Below are positions 54,331 through 64,000 of a stretch of DNA of 64,000 bases, one piece after another. The position numbers were made by a program, and so were the translations under genes. Origin of the DNA: Orientallactaga sibirica (taxonomy: Eukaryota; Chordata; Mammalia; Rodentia; Dipodidae); NCBI GenBank assembly GCA_036365145.1, contig JAEOAD010002279.1, positions 120,001 through 184,000 on the forward strand, written 5' to 3'. Position 1 is the stretch's first letter. Every line of letters begins with the position of its first letter. The notes under the pieces were generated by a model. It searched no databases and was not told the DNA's origin. It saw nothing but the letters and a program-made list of their open reading frames with translations.

Positions 54331-56045
54331 GAGTCCCAAAGAACAAGCAGTCGGAAATGACACCAGAAGTGAAAATACAGCAAGTCAAACACAGAGCTCC
54401 ACGGAAAGCCCCGTGGCTGGAATGGATCAAGGGGAGACAGAGTATTGGATCTACTAGTTAAAACCAATAAGAAGTTCCAGAAATATGAGTGGAACATGAG
54501 AGACATGTGGGACACCTTGGAAAGACTCAATGTTTAAATAACGGACCTAGAGGTGTGAGGAGGTCTTCAGAATGGTGCCCTAGAACATATTTTAAATAAA
54601 ATTATTGATTTGAACTTCCCAAATCCAAAGCCAGAGAAGCCCATCCAGGTATAAGAGGTAGGCAGAACACTAAACAGACCATAAAGAAATTTCCCTTTTC
54701 ACATGATAGTCAAATAATCAGATGCACAGAACAAAGAAAGGGTACTGAAATCTGCATGCAAACATCAAGTCACATATAAAGGCGGACCTACATAAATAAC
54801 ATATGATTTTTCAATGGAAATTCTTAAAGCCAGAAAGGTGTGGAATGATGTATTTTAAGAATTGAAACTGTGGGGTTGGAAAGATGGCTTAGAGGTTAAG
54901 GTGTTTGCCTGTGAAGCCTAAGGACTCCCTAATACCCACATAAGCCACAAGGTGGCATATGCATCTGGCATTTGTTTGCAGTGGCTGGAGGCCCTGGCAT
55001 GCCCTTTATCTCTCTTTCTGCCCCTCTCTCTAATAAATAAATTAAAACAATAAATTAAAAAAGAATTGAAGCTGTGCATGGTAGCGCACTCCTTTAATCC
55101 CAGCACTCAGAAGGTAGAGATAGGAGGATTGTTGTGAGCTTGAGGCCAGCCTGGGACTATAGAGTAAATTCCAGGTCAGCTTGGGCTAGAGTGAGACCCT
55201 GCCTCAACAAACAAACAAACAAACAAACAAACAAACAAACAAACAAACAAACAACGAATTGAAAGACCACAGCTGCCAACCTGTACTTCTATATCCAGAA
55301 AAATTATATCTCAGAAGGAGAAAGAAAAAAATTATGATAAAAACAGGCTAAGGGAATTTGTGAGAATACTGAACAGAATATTTCACATCAAAGAGAAAAA
55401 TAAAGAGGCCGTAGGAGGGAGAAATAATAACTAATGCTAGAATAGCTGTTCAAGCGAAAGAAAATTAAGAAAACTCCAATCATTATAAAAGTATCAGCAT
55501 AACAGGGATTAACTCACACTTTTCAATATTAGCTCTAAATATTGATGGTTTCCATTCCCTAATCAAAAGACACAGACTAATTAGCTGGATCAGAAAACAC
55601 AATCCTTCATTTTCCTGTCTTCAAGAAACCTTGTCATCAAAAGTTCAAATGACAACAAATACTTGTGAAGATGTGAGATAAAAACGAAATTACCAAACTT
55701 ACAGTACAATGGATGAATCTGAAAAATAAATAAGTATCTGAGGCTCAGATAGGAAAGTACCACATATTGTCTTTCAAACGTGGATCCTTCTTTCAGAGTG
55801 TTAGATTTGCATTCAAGTTGGAGTCAAAGTGCCTGGAAGCTAGAAAAGAGCCATGGAGTGGGGTGACAGGGTAGTGCTTAAGGGGAGGGGATAGTAGATA
55901 TGTAAGCAGATGGGCAGAACACCAGGGGTGGAAAAGTTAAAATGGAGTTAGGGGAGGGAAATGGAAGACAGGAGGAGAGTTAATCAAAATTTACGATGCT
56001 ATGAAATACCATTGGGAAACTAATTATTTTTTAAACTAATTTAAA
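54331..56045 (+). mobile_element. Ancient L1/HAL1-type element, internally deleted
   Basis: 'gaacttcccaaatccaaagc', 'gaaattcttaaagccagaaa', 'ctatatccagaaaaattata', then 'aatcaaaagacacagactaa' and an L1-like 3' end ('gatgctatgaaataccattg'). An ORF1-side region is followed by an intergenic region and 3' UTR without ORF2. No open frame of size remains. Confidence 0.6.
54872..55255 (+). mobile_element. SINE-T (54872-55062) and SINE-B1 (55070-55253) at one target
   Basis: 'gaattgaa(a/g)' occurs before, between and after the two (54860, 55064, 55256). The B1 ends in a 45-bp (CAAA)n. Confidence 0.9.
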
Positions 56046-56054
56046 ACTAATTTA

Positions 56055-56253
56055 GGGGGCTGGAGGGATGGCTTAGCAGTTAAGGCACCTGCCTGTGAAG
56101 CCTAAGCACACTTGTTTGAATCTCCAGGTCCCATGTTTAGCCAGATGCAAAAGTGACGCAAGCATGCAATGCCGCACATGCCCACAAGGGGGGCGTGTGC
56201 TTCTGGAGTTTGTTCACAGTGGCTGAGAGGCCATGGTGTGCCCATTCTCTCTC

Positions 56254-56284
<31 letters not shown>

Positions 56285-56525
56285 GTCTGTCTTTCTCTCA
56301 AATTAAAAAAAAATGAGCTAGGGGGGCTGGAGAGATGATTTAGCAGTTAAGGCATTTGCCTGCAAAGCCAAAGGATCCTGGTTCAACTCTTCAAGACCCA
56401 TGTAAGCCAGATGCACAAGGGGGTGCACACATCTGGAGTTCGTTTGCAGTGGTTAGAGGCCCTGGCATGCCCACTCTCTCTCTCTCTGTCCTCCCCTCTC
56501 TCTCTCTCTGCCTCTTTCTCTCTCA

Positions 56526-56556
<31 letters not shown>

Positions 56557-56570
56557 AATATTAAAAACCA
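56055..56570 (+). mobile_element. SINE-T2 (56055-56310) and SINE-T (56325-56562)
   Basis: 'aatgagctaggg' after the first recurs as 'catgagctaggg' after the second, its TSD. The outer target 'aaactaatttag' precedes the first. Confidence 0.9.
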
Positions 56571-57129
56571 TGAGCTAGGGAGAGAGAGTGGGGAGAGGGA
56601 CAGAGCGAGAACCAGAGCCATAGTTAGGGCAGAAACTTTTTATGGGTGTAAAGAATACTGCTCAAAGAAGCCATAGGCTGTTACAGGAACACCCATGTGC
56701 TGGGATGGGACATCTCCCAGTGAGTAGTTGGTCACGAAGGCTTCTGCATGGTCTAAAACAATACAAGCTATCCCTAAAGCTCTTGGTTGCCCAACAGATA
56801 AAGACCTTCTTGCTGAAGACACTACAGACGTAAGTTGTAGGGACACTGAGACATCAAGCTGGAAGTGAATTGGAGCCTCTTCTGCCCTCGCTAGCTGGTG
56901 TAGTGCTGGGAAGTGCAATGCAGGCTGCTGCTGGGAGAGAAAATTCATCAACAGGGGACTGCTACACGACCTACTAGTCAGCCCAGAGGTCCCCACCAGT
57001 GCCGTAAGTTGCAGAACTGGTATAGAGCTAGCCAATAGTTCTCCAATTGGATCCGAGACCTGCTCCATGTCAGATACGTACCAGATAATGAAACCTAGTT
57101 CACAGCCAACATTTTCAAAAGTCAGAGAC

Positions 57130-57355
57130 CGGGGCTGGAGAGATGGCTTAGTGGTTAAGGCATTTGCCTGTGAAGCTGAAGGACCCCGGTTTGATTCTCC
57201 AGGTCCCATGTTAGCCAGATGCACGTGGTGGCACATGCGTCTGGAGTTTATTTGCAGTGGCTAGAGGCCCTGGTGCACCCATTCGTTCTCTCTCCCTCCC
57301 TATTTCTCTGTGTCTAATAAATAAATAAATAAATAAAAATAAAATCTTTTTTAAA
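57130..57355 (+). mobile_element. SINE-T
   Basis: Target 'aaaagtcagagac'/'aaaagtcatagac' on both sides. Confidence 0.93.
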
Positions 57356-57612
57356 AAGTCATAGACTGAGTGGGGGAGGGGCAGGAAGCCAGTATTGCTC
57401 CACGGATATACTGTGCCCACCAAACCGCTCTCTAAATGTTTAAATTGTGTTTTTTCTCGTAGATTAGTACTGAGTGCACCTTTGGAAGTGAAGTGCCTTT
57501 TTTTTTTTAATTTTTATTTTTTGCAGATGGTGACTACTGAGGGAAGACTCAGATCTCAACAAATGGCTGAGAATAAGTGAAGGTTGAGTATTCCGTGCTT
57601 AAAATGACATGT

Positions 57613-57832
57613 TGGGCTGGGGGGGGGGTGGGTAGCTTAGCAGTTAAGGTGCTTGCCTGCAAAGCCAAAGGACCCAGGTTCAATTCCCCAGGACCCACGT
57701 TAGCCAGATGCACAAGGGGGTGCATGCGTCTGCAGTTTGTTTGCAGTGGCTGAAGGCCCTGGCATGCTCATTCTCTCTCTCTCTCTCTTTCTTTGTCAAA
57801 TAAATAAATAAATAAAAATAAAATATTTTTTA
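57613..57832 (+). mobile_element. SINE-T
   Basis: Target 'aaaatgacat' exact on both sides (57600, 57832); a G9 run interrupts the head. Confidence 0.93.
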
Positions 57833-57910
57833 AAATGACATCTTTACCATGCCCTACAAGGCTCAGGAAATGTACAGGGCAGAAGGACAGGTGATTAGGG
57901 AGGTGGTCGT

Positions 57911-58284
57911 GTGGGAGCAGATCACGGAGTGTGGGTTTGGGGCATCATGCCCCTAGGGACTGGCTCACAAGGGACTGGGATTTACCACTAAGAGGGAGCC
58001 CTGTGGCTGCCTGGTGGAGGGACAGTTCTCCACAGCCTGACTGTTCTGTTAGGGGGTGTTCCTACTCCACTTAGCTCCAGAGTATGCTCCGTATTAAATA
58101 CCATCAGTGTAATTACAGAATGCGATACACTGTAATTATGCTGTATAATTATATTTTCTTCCATTAGAGAGTGGTTTTCCCACTCAGCACAGCCCCCCCC
58201 CCAGCACCCTGGACTGTTAACGTGGTGGCAAGCCAACCTCGGCTTTCTTGCCCTTGGTGGAGTGACACAGTGGGTCTCAGGGAA
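57911..58284. other. Unique sequence with paired TAATTA motifs
   Basis: 58085-58170 contains 'cagtgtaattacagaatgcg' and 'acactgtaattatgctgtat', an imperfect repeated TAATTA core; possible regulatory or old element. No gene. Confidence 0.4.
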
Positions 58285-58480
58285 GCCATGCAGCAGAGTG
58301 CTTAAGTGCACGGACTGTGGACTCATGCTACCAGCTTTGAATGACATTGCTGCCACTTACCTATGGGGCTTAGGCATGATCCTTAAAGTGTCTGGGCGGA
58401 TGGCAATAGAGTCCACCTCATATAGGATTATTTTGAATAAATGAGACAGTGCGTGCTGGTTACCAGTGCGATGGTAAAAC
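58285..58480 (+). mobile_element. MIR
   Basis: 'agcagagtgcttaagtgcac', 'actgtggactcatgctacca' and 'gctgccacttacctatgggg' are in plus-strand MIR order. Confidence 0.75.
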
Positions 58481-58599
58481 TTGGTTGCCTAGGCAATAAA
58501 TGAAGCACATCTGTGCGTGTCTACCAGGGTGTTTCTGGACACACTTAGATCCTGAAGTCTCGGAGGGAATCCATGGTGTCATCCAGTGACAGACTCAAT

Positions 58600-58890
58600 A
58601 CCTGTTAGAAGGCAATGAAGGCATCTGAGGTGGGGCCTGGTTGGAGGAAGTAGATCATTGGGCAGGCACCTCTTTGAAGAGTATATAGTGCCCTGGGCCC
58701 TCCTGTGCAGCCCGAGGTGAGCCACCTCTGCCGTGCCCTCCCTGTGCCACGATGGTTGGCCTCACCTCACCACAAGCCAGACTCAGCAGAGCCAGGGTGC
58801 GGACGAGCCTGAAAAGGTGAGCTAAAATACATCTCTCCCTTGGAAAATTGGTTATGGAATAAGTTCTTGGTCTCAGTGACAAAAAGTGAT
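58600..58890 (+). mobile_element. LTR-like repeat, second copy of the 46.3-kb type
   Basis: 'gaggtggggcctggttggag', 'gaagtagatcattgggcagg' and 'cacctcaccacaagcc' follow the same module order. Confidence 0.5.
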
Positions 58891-58978
58891 GAAGAGCACC
58901 TAACATGGCACCTGCCCAACTGAGGCCACCAGTGAAAACTGGGAGGTGACAAAAGGAGGACTAAATGCCACACAGGCA

Positions 58979-61900
58979 TCTTCCTCCGCTGACATGGGGA
59001 ACATGGTGTCTCCTCGTGCCTCACTGACCTTTCTCCTCCACTGATATGGGAACATGGGACCTCCTTTCTCCTCCACTGATGGAACATACAGGGACATCTC
59101 TCCATGGAACATGGGACCTCCTCCCGTCACAGGGACATCTCTCCTCCACTGATATGGGAACATGGAACCTCCTCCTGTCACAGGGACATCTCTCCTCCAC
59201 TGATATGGGAACATGGGACCTCCTCCCGTCACAGGGACATCTCTCCTCCATTGATATGGGAACATGGGACCTCCTCCCGTCCAGGGACATCTCTCCTCCA
59301 TTGGGGACACAGGGACATCTCTCTCCCTCCTCTGATATGGGAACATGGGACCTCCTCCCCACAGGACATCTCTCCTCATTGGGACATCTCTCCTCCACTG
59401 ATATGGGAACATGGACCTCCTCCCGTCACAGGGACCTCCTCCATGGGACCTCCTCCGTCACAGGGACATCTCTCCTCCTGGGAACATGGGACCTCCTCCC
59501 GTCACAGGGACATCTCTCCTCCATTGATATGGGAACATGGGACCTCCTCCCGTCACAGGGACAGCTCTCCTCCATTGATATGGGACATGGGACCTCCTCC
59601 TGTCACAGGGACATCTCTCCTCCATTGATATGGGACACAGGGACATCCTCCTCCGTCACAGGGACATGGGACCTCCTCCCTCAGGGACATCCTCCTCCAC
59701 TGATATGGGAACACGGGAACCTCCTCCCGTCACAGGGACATCCTCCTCCATTGATATGGGAACCGACCTCCTCCCGTCACAGGGACAGCTCTCTCCTCCA
59801 TTGAACATACCTCCCCGTCACAGGGACATCTCTCCTCCACTGATATGGGAACACGGAACCTCCTCCCGTCACAGGGACATCTCTCCTCCATTGATATGGG
59901 AACACGGGACCTCCTCCCGTCACAGGGACATCTCTCCTCCACTGATATGGGAACATGGGACCTCCTCCCGTCACAGGGACATCTCTCCTCCACTGATATG
60001 GGAACACGGACCTCCTCACAGGGACATCTCTCCTCCATTGATATGGGAACATGGGACAGGGGACATCTCTCCTCCATTGATATGGGAACATGGGACCTCC
60101 TCCCGTCCACAGGGACATCTCTCCTCCCCGTCACAGGGACATCTCTCCTCCACTGATATGGGAACATGGGACCTCCTCCCGTCACAGGGACATCTCTCCT
60201 CCACTGATATGGGAACATGGGACCTCCTCCCGTCACAGGGACATCTCTCCATGGGTCACAGGGACATCTCTCCTCCATTGATATGGGAACACGGACCTCC
60301 TCCCGTCACAGGGACATCTCTCCTCCATTGATATGGGAACACGGGACCTCCTCCCGTCACAGGGACATCTCTCCTCCACTGATATGGGAACACGGGACCT
60401 CCTCCCGTCACAGGGACATCTCTCCTCCACTGATGGGAACATGGAACCTCCTCCCCCTGGGAACATTGGACCTCCTCCCGTCACAGGGACATCTCTCCTC
60501 CACTGATATGGGAACACGGGACCTCCTCCCGTCACAGGGACATCTCTCCTCCACTGATATGGGAACACGGGACCTCCTCCCGTCACAGGGACATCTCTCC
60601 TCCACTGATATGGGAACATGGGACACCATTGATATGGGAACATGGAGGGATCTCTCCTCCATTGATATGGGAACATGGAACCTCCTCCCATCACAGGGAC
60701 ATCTCTCCTCCATTGATATGGGAACATGGGACCTCCTCCCGTCACAGGGACATCTCTCCTCCATTGATATGGGAACACGGGACCTCCTCCCGTCACAGGG
60801 ACATCTCTCCTCCACTTGATATGGGAACATGGGACCTCCTCCCGTCACAGGGACATCTCTCCTCCATTGATATGGGAACATGGGACCTCCTCCCATCACA
60901 GGGACATCTCTCCTCCATTGATATGGGAACATGGGACCTCCTCCCATCACAGGGACATCTCTCCTCCACTGATATGGGAACACGGGACCTCCTCCGTCAC
61001 AGGGACATCTCTCCTCCATTGATATGGGAACTGGGACCCTCCCGTCACAGGGACATCTCTCCTCCATTGATATGGGAACATGGGACCTCCTCCCGTCACA
61101 GGGACATCTCTCCTCCACTGATATGGGAACATGGGACCTCCTCCCGTCACAGGGACATCTCTCCTCCATTGATATGGGAACATGGGACCTCCTCCCGTCA
61201 CAGGGACATCTCTCCTCCATTGATATGGGAACATGGGACCTCCTCCCGTCACAGGGACATCTCTCCTCCATTGATATGGGAACACGGGACCTCCTCCCAT
61301 CACAGGGACATCTCTCCTCCATTGATCACAGGGACATCTCTCCTCCATTGATATGGGAACATGGGACCTCCTCCCATCCAGGGACATCTCTCCTCCATTG
61401 ATATGGGAACTGTCACAGGGACAGGGACATCTCTCCTCCATTGATATGGGAACATGGGACCTCCTCCTCCCGTCACAGGGACATCTCTCCTCCATTGATA
61501 TGGGAACATGGGACCTCCTCCCTCATCCTCCTCCCATCACAGGGACACCTGGGACCTCCTCCCGTCACAGGGACATCTCTCCTCCATTGATATGGGAACA
61601 CGGGACCTCCTCCCATCAGGGGACATCTCTCCTCCCATGGGACCTCCTCCCGTCACAGGGACATCTCTCCTCCACTGATGGACCTGGGAACAGGGACATC
61701 TCTCCTCCACCTCACAGGGACTCTCTCCTCCACTGATATGGGAACATGGGACCTCCTCCCATCACAGGGACATCTCTCCATGGGACATGGGAACAGGGAC
61801 CTCCTCCCTCACAGGGACATCTCTCCTCCATTGATATGGGAACATGGGAACCTCCTCCCATCACAGGGACATCTCTCCTCCATTGATATGGGAACACGGG

Positions 61901-64000
61901 ACCTCCTCCCATCCAGGGACATCTCTCCTCCATTGTCACAGGGACATCTCTCCTCCACTGATATGGGAACATGGGGACCTCCTCCCATCACAGGGACATC
62001 TCTCCTCCATTGATATGGGAACACAGGACACCCTCCACTGATATGGGAACCTGGAACCTCCCCGTCACAGGGACATCTCTCCTCCACTGATATGGGAATC
62101 TCTCCTCCATGGGAACATGGGACCTCCTCCCGTCACAGGGACATCTCTCCTCCACTGATATGGGAACATGGGACCTCCTCCCGTCACAGGGACATCTCTC
62201 CTCCATTGATATGGGAACATGGGAGGGACATCTCTCCTCCATTGATATGGGAACACGGGTCACAGGGACATCTCTCCTCCCTGATATGGGAACATGGGAC
62301 CTCCTCCCGTCACAGGGACATCTCTCCTCCATTGATATGGGAACATGGAACCTCCTCCCGTCACAGGGACATCTCTCCTCCATTGATATGGGAACCGGGA
62401 CCTCCTCCCGTCACAGGGACATCTCTCCTCCATTGATATGGGAACATGGGACCTCCCGTCACAGGGACATCTCTCCTCCATTGATATGGGAACATGGGAC
62501 CTCCTCCCGTCACAGGGACATCTCCTCCATTGATATGGGAACACAGGGACATCTCTCCTCCATTGATATGGGAACATGGGACCTCCTCCCATCACAGGGA
62601 CATCTCTCCTCCATTGATATGGGAACACGGGACCTCCTCCCGTCACAGGGACATCTCTCCTCCATTGATATGGGAACATGGAACCTCCTCCCGTCACAGG
62701 GACATCTCTCCTCCACTGATATGGGAACATGGGACCTCCTCCCATCACAGGGACATCTCTCCTCCATTGATATGGGAACATGGGATGGGACATCTCTCCT
62801 CCACCATGGGACCTCCTCCCATCACAGGGACATCTCTCCTCCATTGATGGAATGGGACATCTCTCCTCCACTGATATGGGAACATGGGACCTCCTCCCAT
62901 CACAGGGACATCTCTCCTCCATTGATATGGGAACATGGGACCTCCTCCCATCACAGGGACATCTCTCCTCCACTGATATGGGAACATGGGACCTCCTCCC
63001 GTCACAGGGACATCTCTCCTCCATTGATATGGGAACATGGGACCTCCTCCCGTCACAGGGACATCTCTCCTCCACCATGGACCTCCTCCCATCACAGGGA
63101 CATCTCTCCTCCATTGATATGGGACATGGGACCTCCTCCCGTCACAGGGACATCTCTCCTCCATTGATATGGGAACACCTCCTCCCGGGACATCCTCCTC
63201 CACAGGGACATCTCTCCTCCATTCCTCCATGGGAACATGGGAACACAGGGACATCCTCCTCCATTGATATGGGAACATGGGACCTCCTCCCATCACAGGG
63301 ACATCTCTCCTCCATTGATATGGGAACATGGGACCTCCTCACAGGGACATCCGTCCACAGGGACATCTCTCCTCCTCCTCCTCCCGTCACAGGGACATCT
63401 CTCCTCCATTGATATGGGGACATCACAGGGACATCTCTCCTCCATTGATATGGGAACATGGAACCTCCTCCCGTCACAGGGACATCTCTCCTCCATTGAT
63501 ATGGGACATCTCTCCTCCATTGATAGGAACATGGGCCAGGGACACTCCTCCTCCGGTCACAGGACATCTCTCCTCCATTGATATGGGAACACGGGACCTC
63601 CTCCCCTCCCTGATATGGGTCACAGGGACAGGGACATCTCTCCTCCATTGATATGGGAACATGGGACCTCCTCCCGTCACAGGGACATCTCTCCTCCATT
63701 GATATGGGAACACGGGACCTCCTCCCATCACAGGGACATCTCTCCTCCATTGATATGGGAACACGGGACCTCCTCCCGTCACAGGGACATCTCTCCTCCA
63801 CTGATATGGGAACACGGGACCTCCTCCCATCACAGGGACATCTCTCCTCCACTGATATGGGAACATGGGACCTCCTCCCATCTCCACTGATATGGGAACA
63901 CGGGGGACATGGGGGACCTCCTCCTCCTCCACTGATATGGGACATCTCTCCTCCACTGATATGGGAACACGGGACCTCCTCCCATCACAGGGACATCTCT
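58979..64000. repeat. 51-bp minisatellite/VNTR running off the window
   Basis: The unit is cctcctcccgtcacagggac, atctctcctccattg, atatgggaacatggga (20+15+16 = 51). Variable sites are cccGtcac/cccAtcac, ccaTtga/ccaCtga, aacaTggg/aacaCggg and tggGacc/tggAacc. Full-length units mix with many partial ones, so about 98 unit-lengths fit in 5.0 kb. Because 51 is 17 codons, frames hold a constant phase on both strands and give 17-residue repeats (e.g. GTSSRHRDISPPLIWEH; MEERCPCDGRRSHVPIS), the longest 352 codons at 62109-63167. These are repeat artefacts without other evidence of coding. Confidence 0.96.

Larger units (their letters stand above)
56575..57910 (+). mobile_element. Rodent L1 3' UTR, split by two SINE-T
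   Basis: 'gctagccaatagttctccaa', 'cgagacctgctccatgtcag', then 'gctgagaataagtgaaggtt' and 'acaaggctcaggaaatgtac' after the SINEs follow rodent L1 3' UTR order. A 198-codon minus-strand frame (56640-57236) crosses it and a SINE and is not a gene. Confidence 0.7.

Noticed and set aside
56640..57236. 198-codon minus-strand gene
   Set aside because: It crosses a SINE-T head and an L1 3' UTR on the opposite strand, with no recognised domain.
59046..63956. 17-residue-repeat proteins on both strands as a repeat-protein gene
   Set aside because: Frames exist on both strands and in more than one phase; partial units disrupt each frame and no unique N- or C-terminal domain is seen.
1..64000. tRNA genes at SINE-T heads
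   Set aside because: A and B boxes are present, but the cloverleaf arms are not kept and the copies are interspersed SINEs with tails and TSDs.

Overview
This window is mammalian nuclear DNA from a rodent. It holds no protein-coding or structural RNA gene that I can support. The long open frames lie in tandem repeats or transposon remnants, and none shows an exon structure or a recognisable cellular protein family. Two very abundant young SINE families set the lineage. SINE-T is about 200-260 bp and tRNA-derived: it starts ggctggagagatggcttagc, carries pol III A and B boxes, and ends in a CT-rich stretch plus (AAAT)n. A longer variant (SINE-T2) has an extra segment around caagtgcggcattgcgccct. 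SINE-B1 is a 7SL/B1-like monomer of about 150 bp (gccgggcgtggtggcgcacg...). B4/ID-type SINEs, rodent L1 3' UTRs, ORR1/MT-type MaLR LTRs, L2 and MIR complete the set. From memory the SINE-T sequence fits jerboas (Dipodidae, e.g. Jaculus); that is inference, while 'rodent' is firm.

Layout. 1-31 kb: ordinary intergenic or intronic DNA packed with nested SINEs in decayed antisense L1 (about 5.2-12 kb), several MaLR LTRs, an L1 3' UTR cluster at 24.7-26.6 kb, and old MIR/L2 pieces. Many insertions have clear target-site duplications (TSDs), so their order can be read. 31.9-35.1 kb: an anomalous stretch where short exact blocks from two otherwise unrelated, colinear neighbouring sequences alternate every 10-40 bp. 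A smaller case is at 19.4-19.77 kb. This looks more like a merged consensus in the assembly than evolution. 35.79-42.06 kb: a highly homogeneous 46-bp minisatellite, about 136 units, with one TGATAAGAG (GATA-factor-like) site per unit. Its minus strand is stop-free in all three frames, which produces artefactual frames of over 1,000 codons. 42.3-58.9 kb: an L2 copy, more SINEs, MaLR LTRs, HAL1/L1 sequence, simple repeats and two AT-rich TAAT-containing unique stretches (about 53.1-53.35 and 58.09-58.17 kb) that may be conserved noncoding elements. 58.98-64.0 kb: a second tandem array with a 51-bp (17-codon) unit, more variable, running off the window end.

The most striking things are the two large minisatellites only 17 kb apart, the block-interleaved mosaic leading into the first array, an old inverted-repeat element at 2.73-3.39 kb split by nested SINEs, and a 78-bp direct duplication flanking a SINE near 8.5 kb. 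I found no CRISPR, operon, bacterial or viral coding system.
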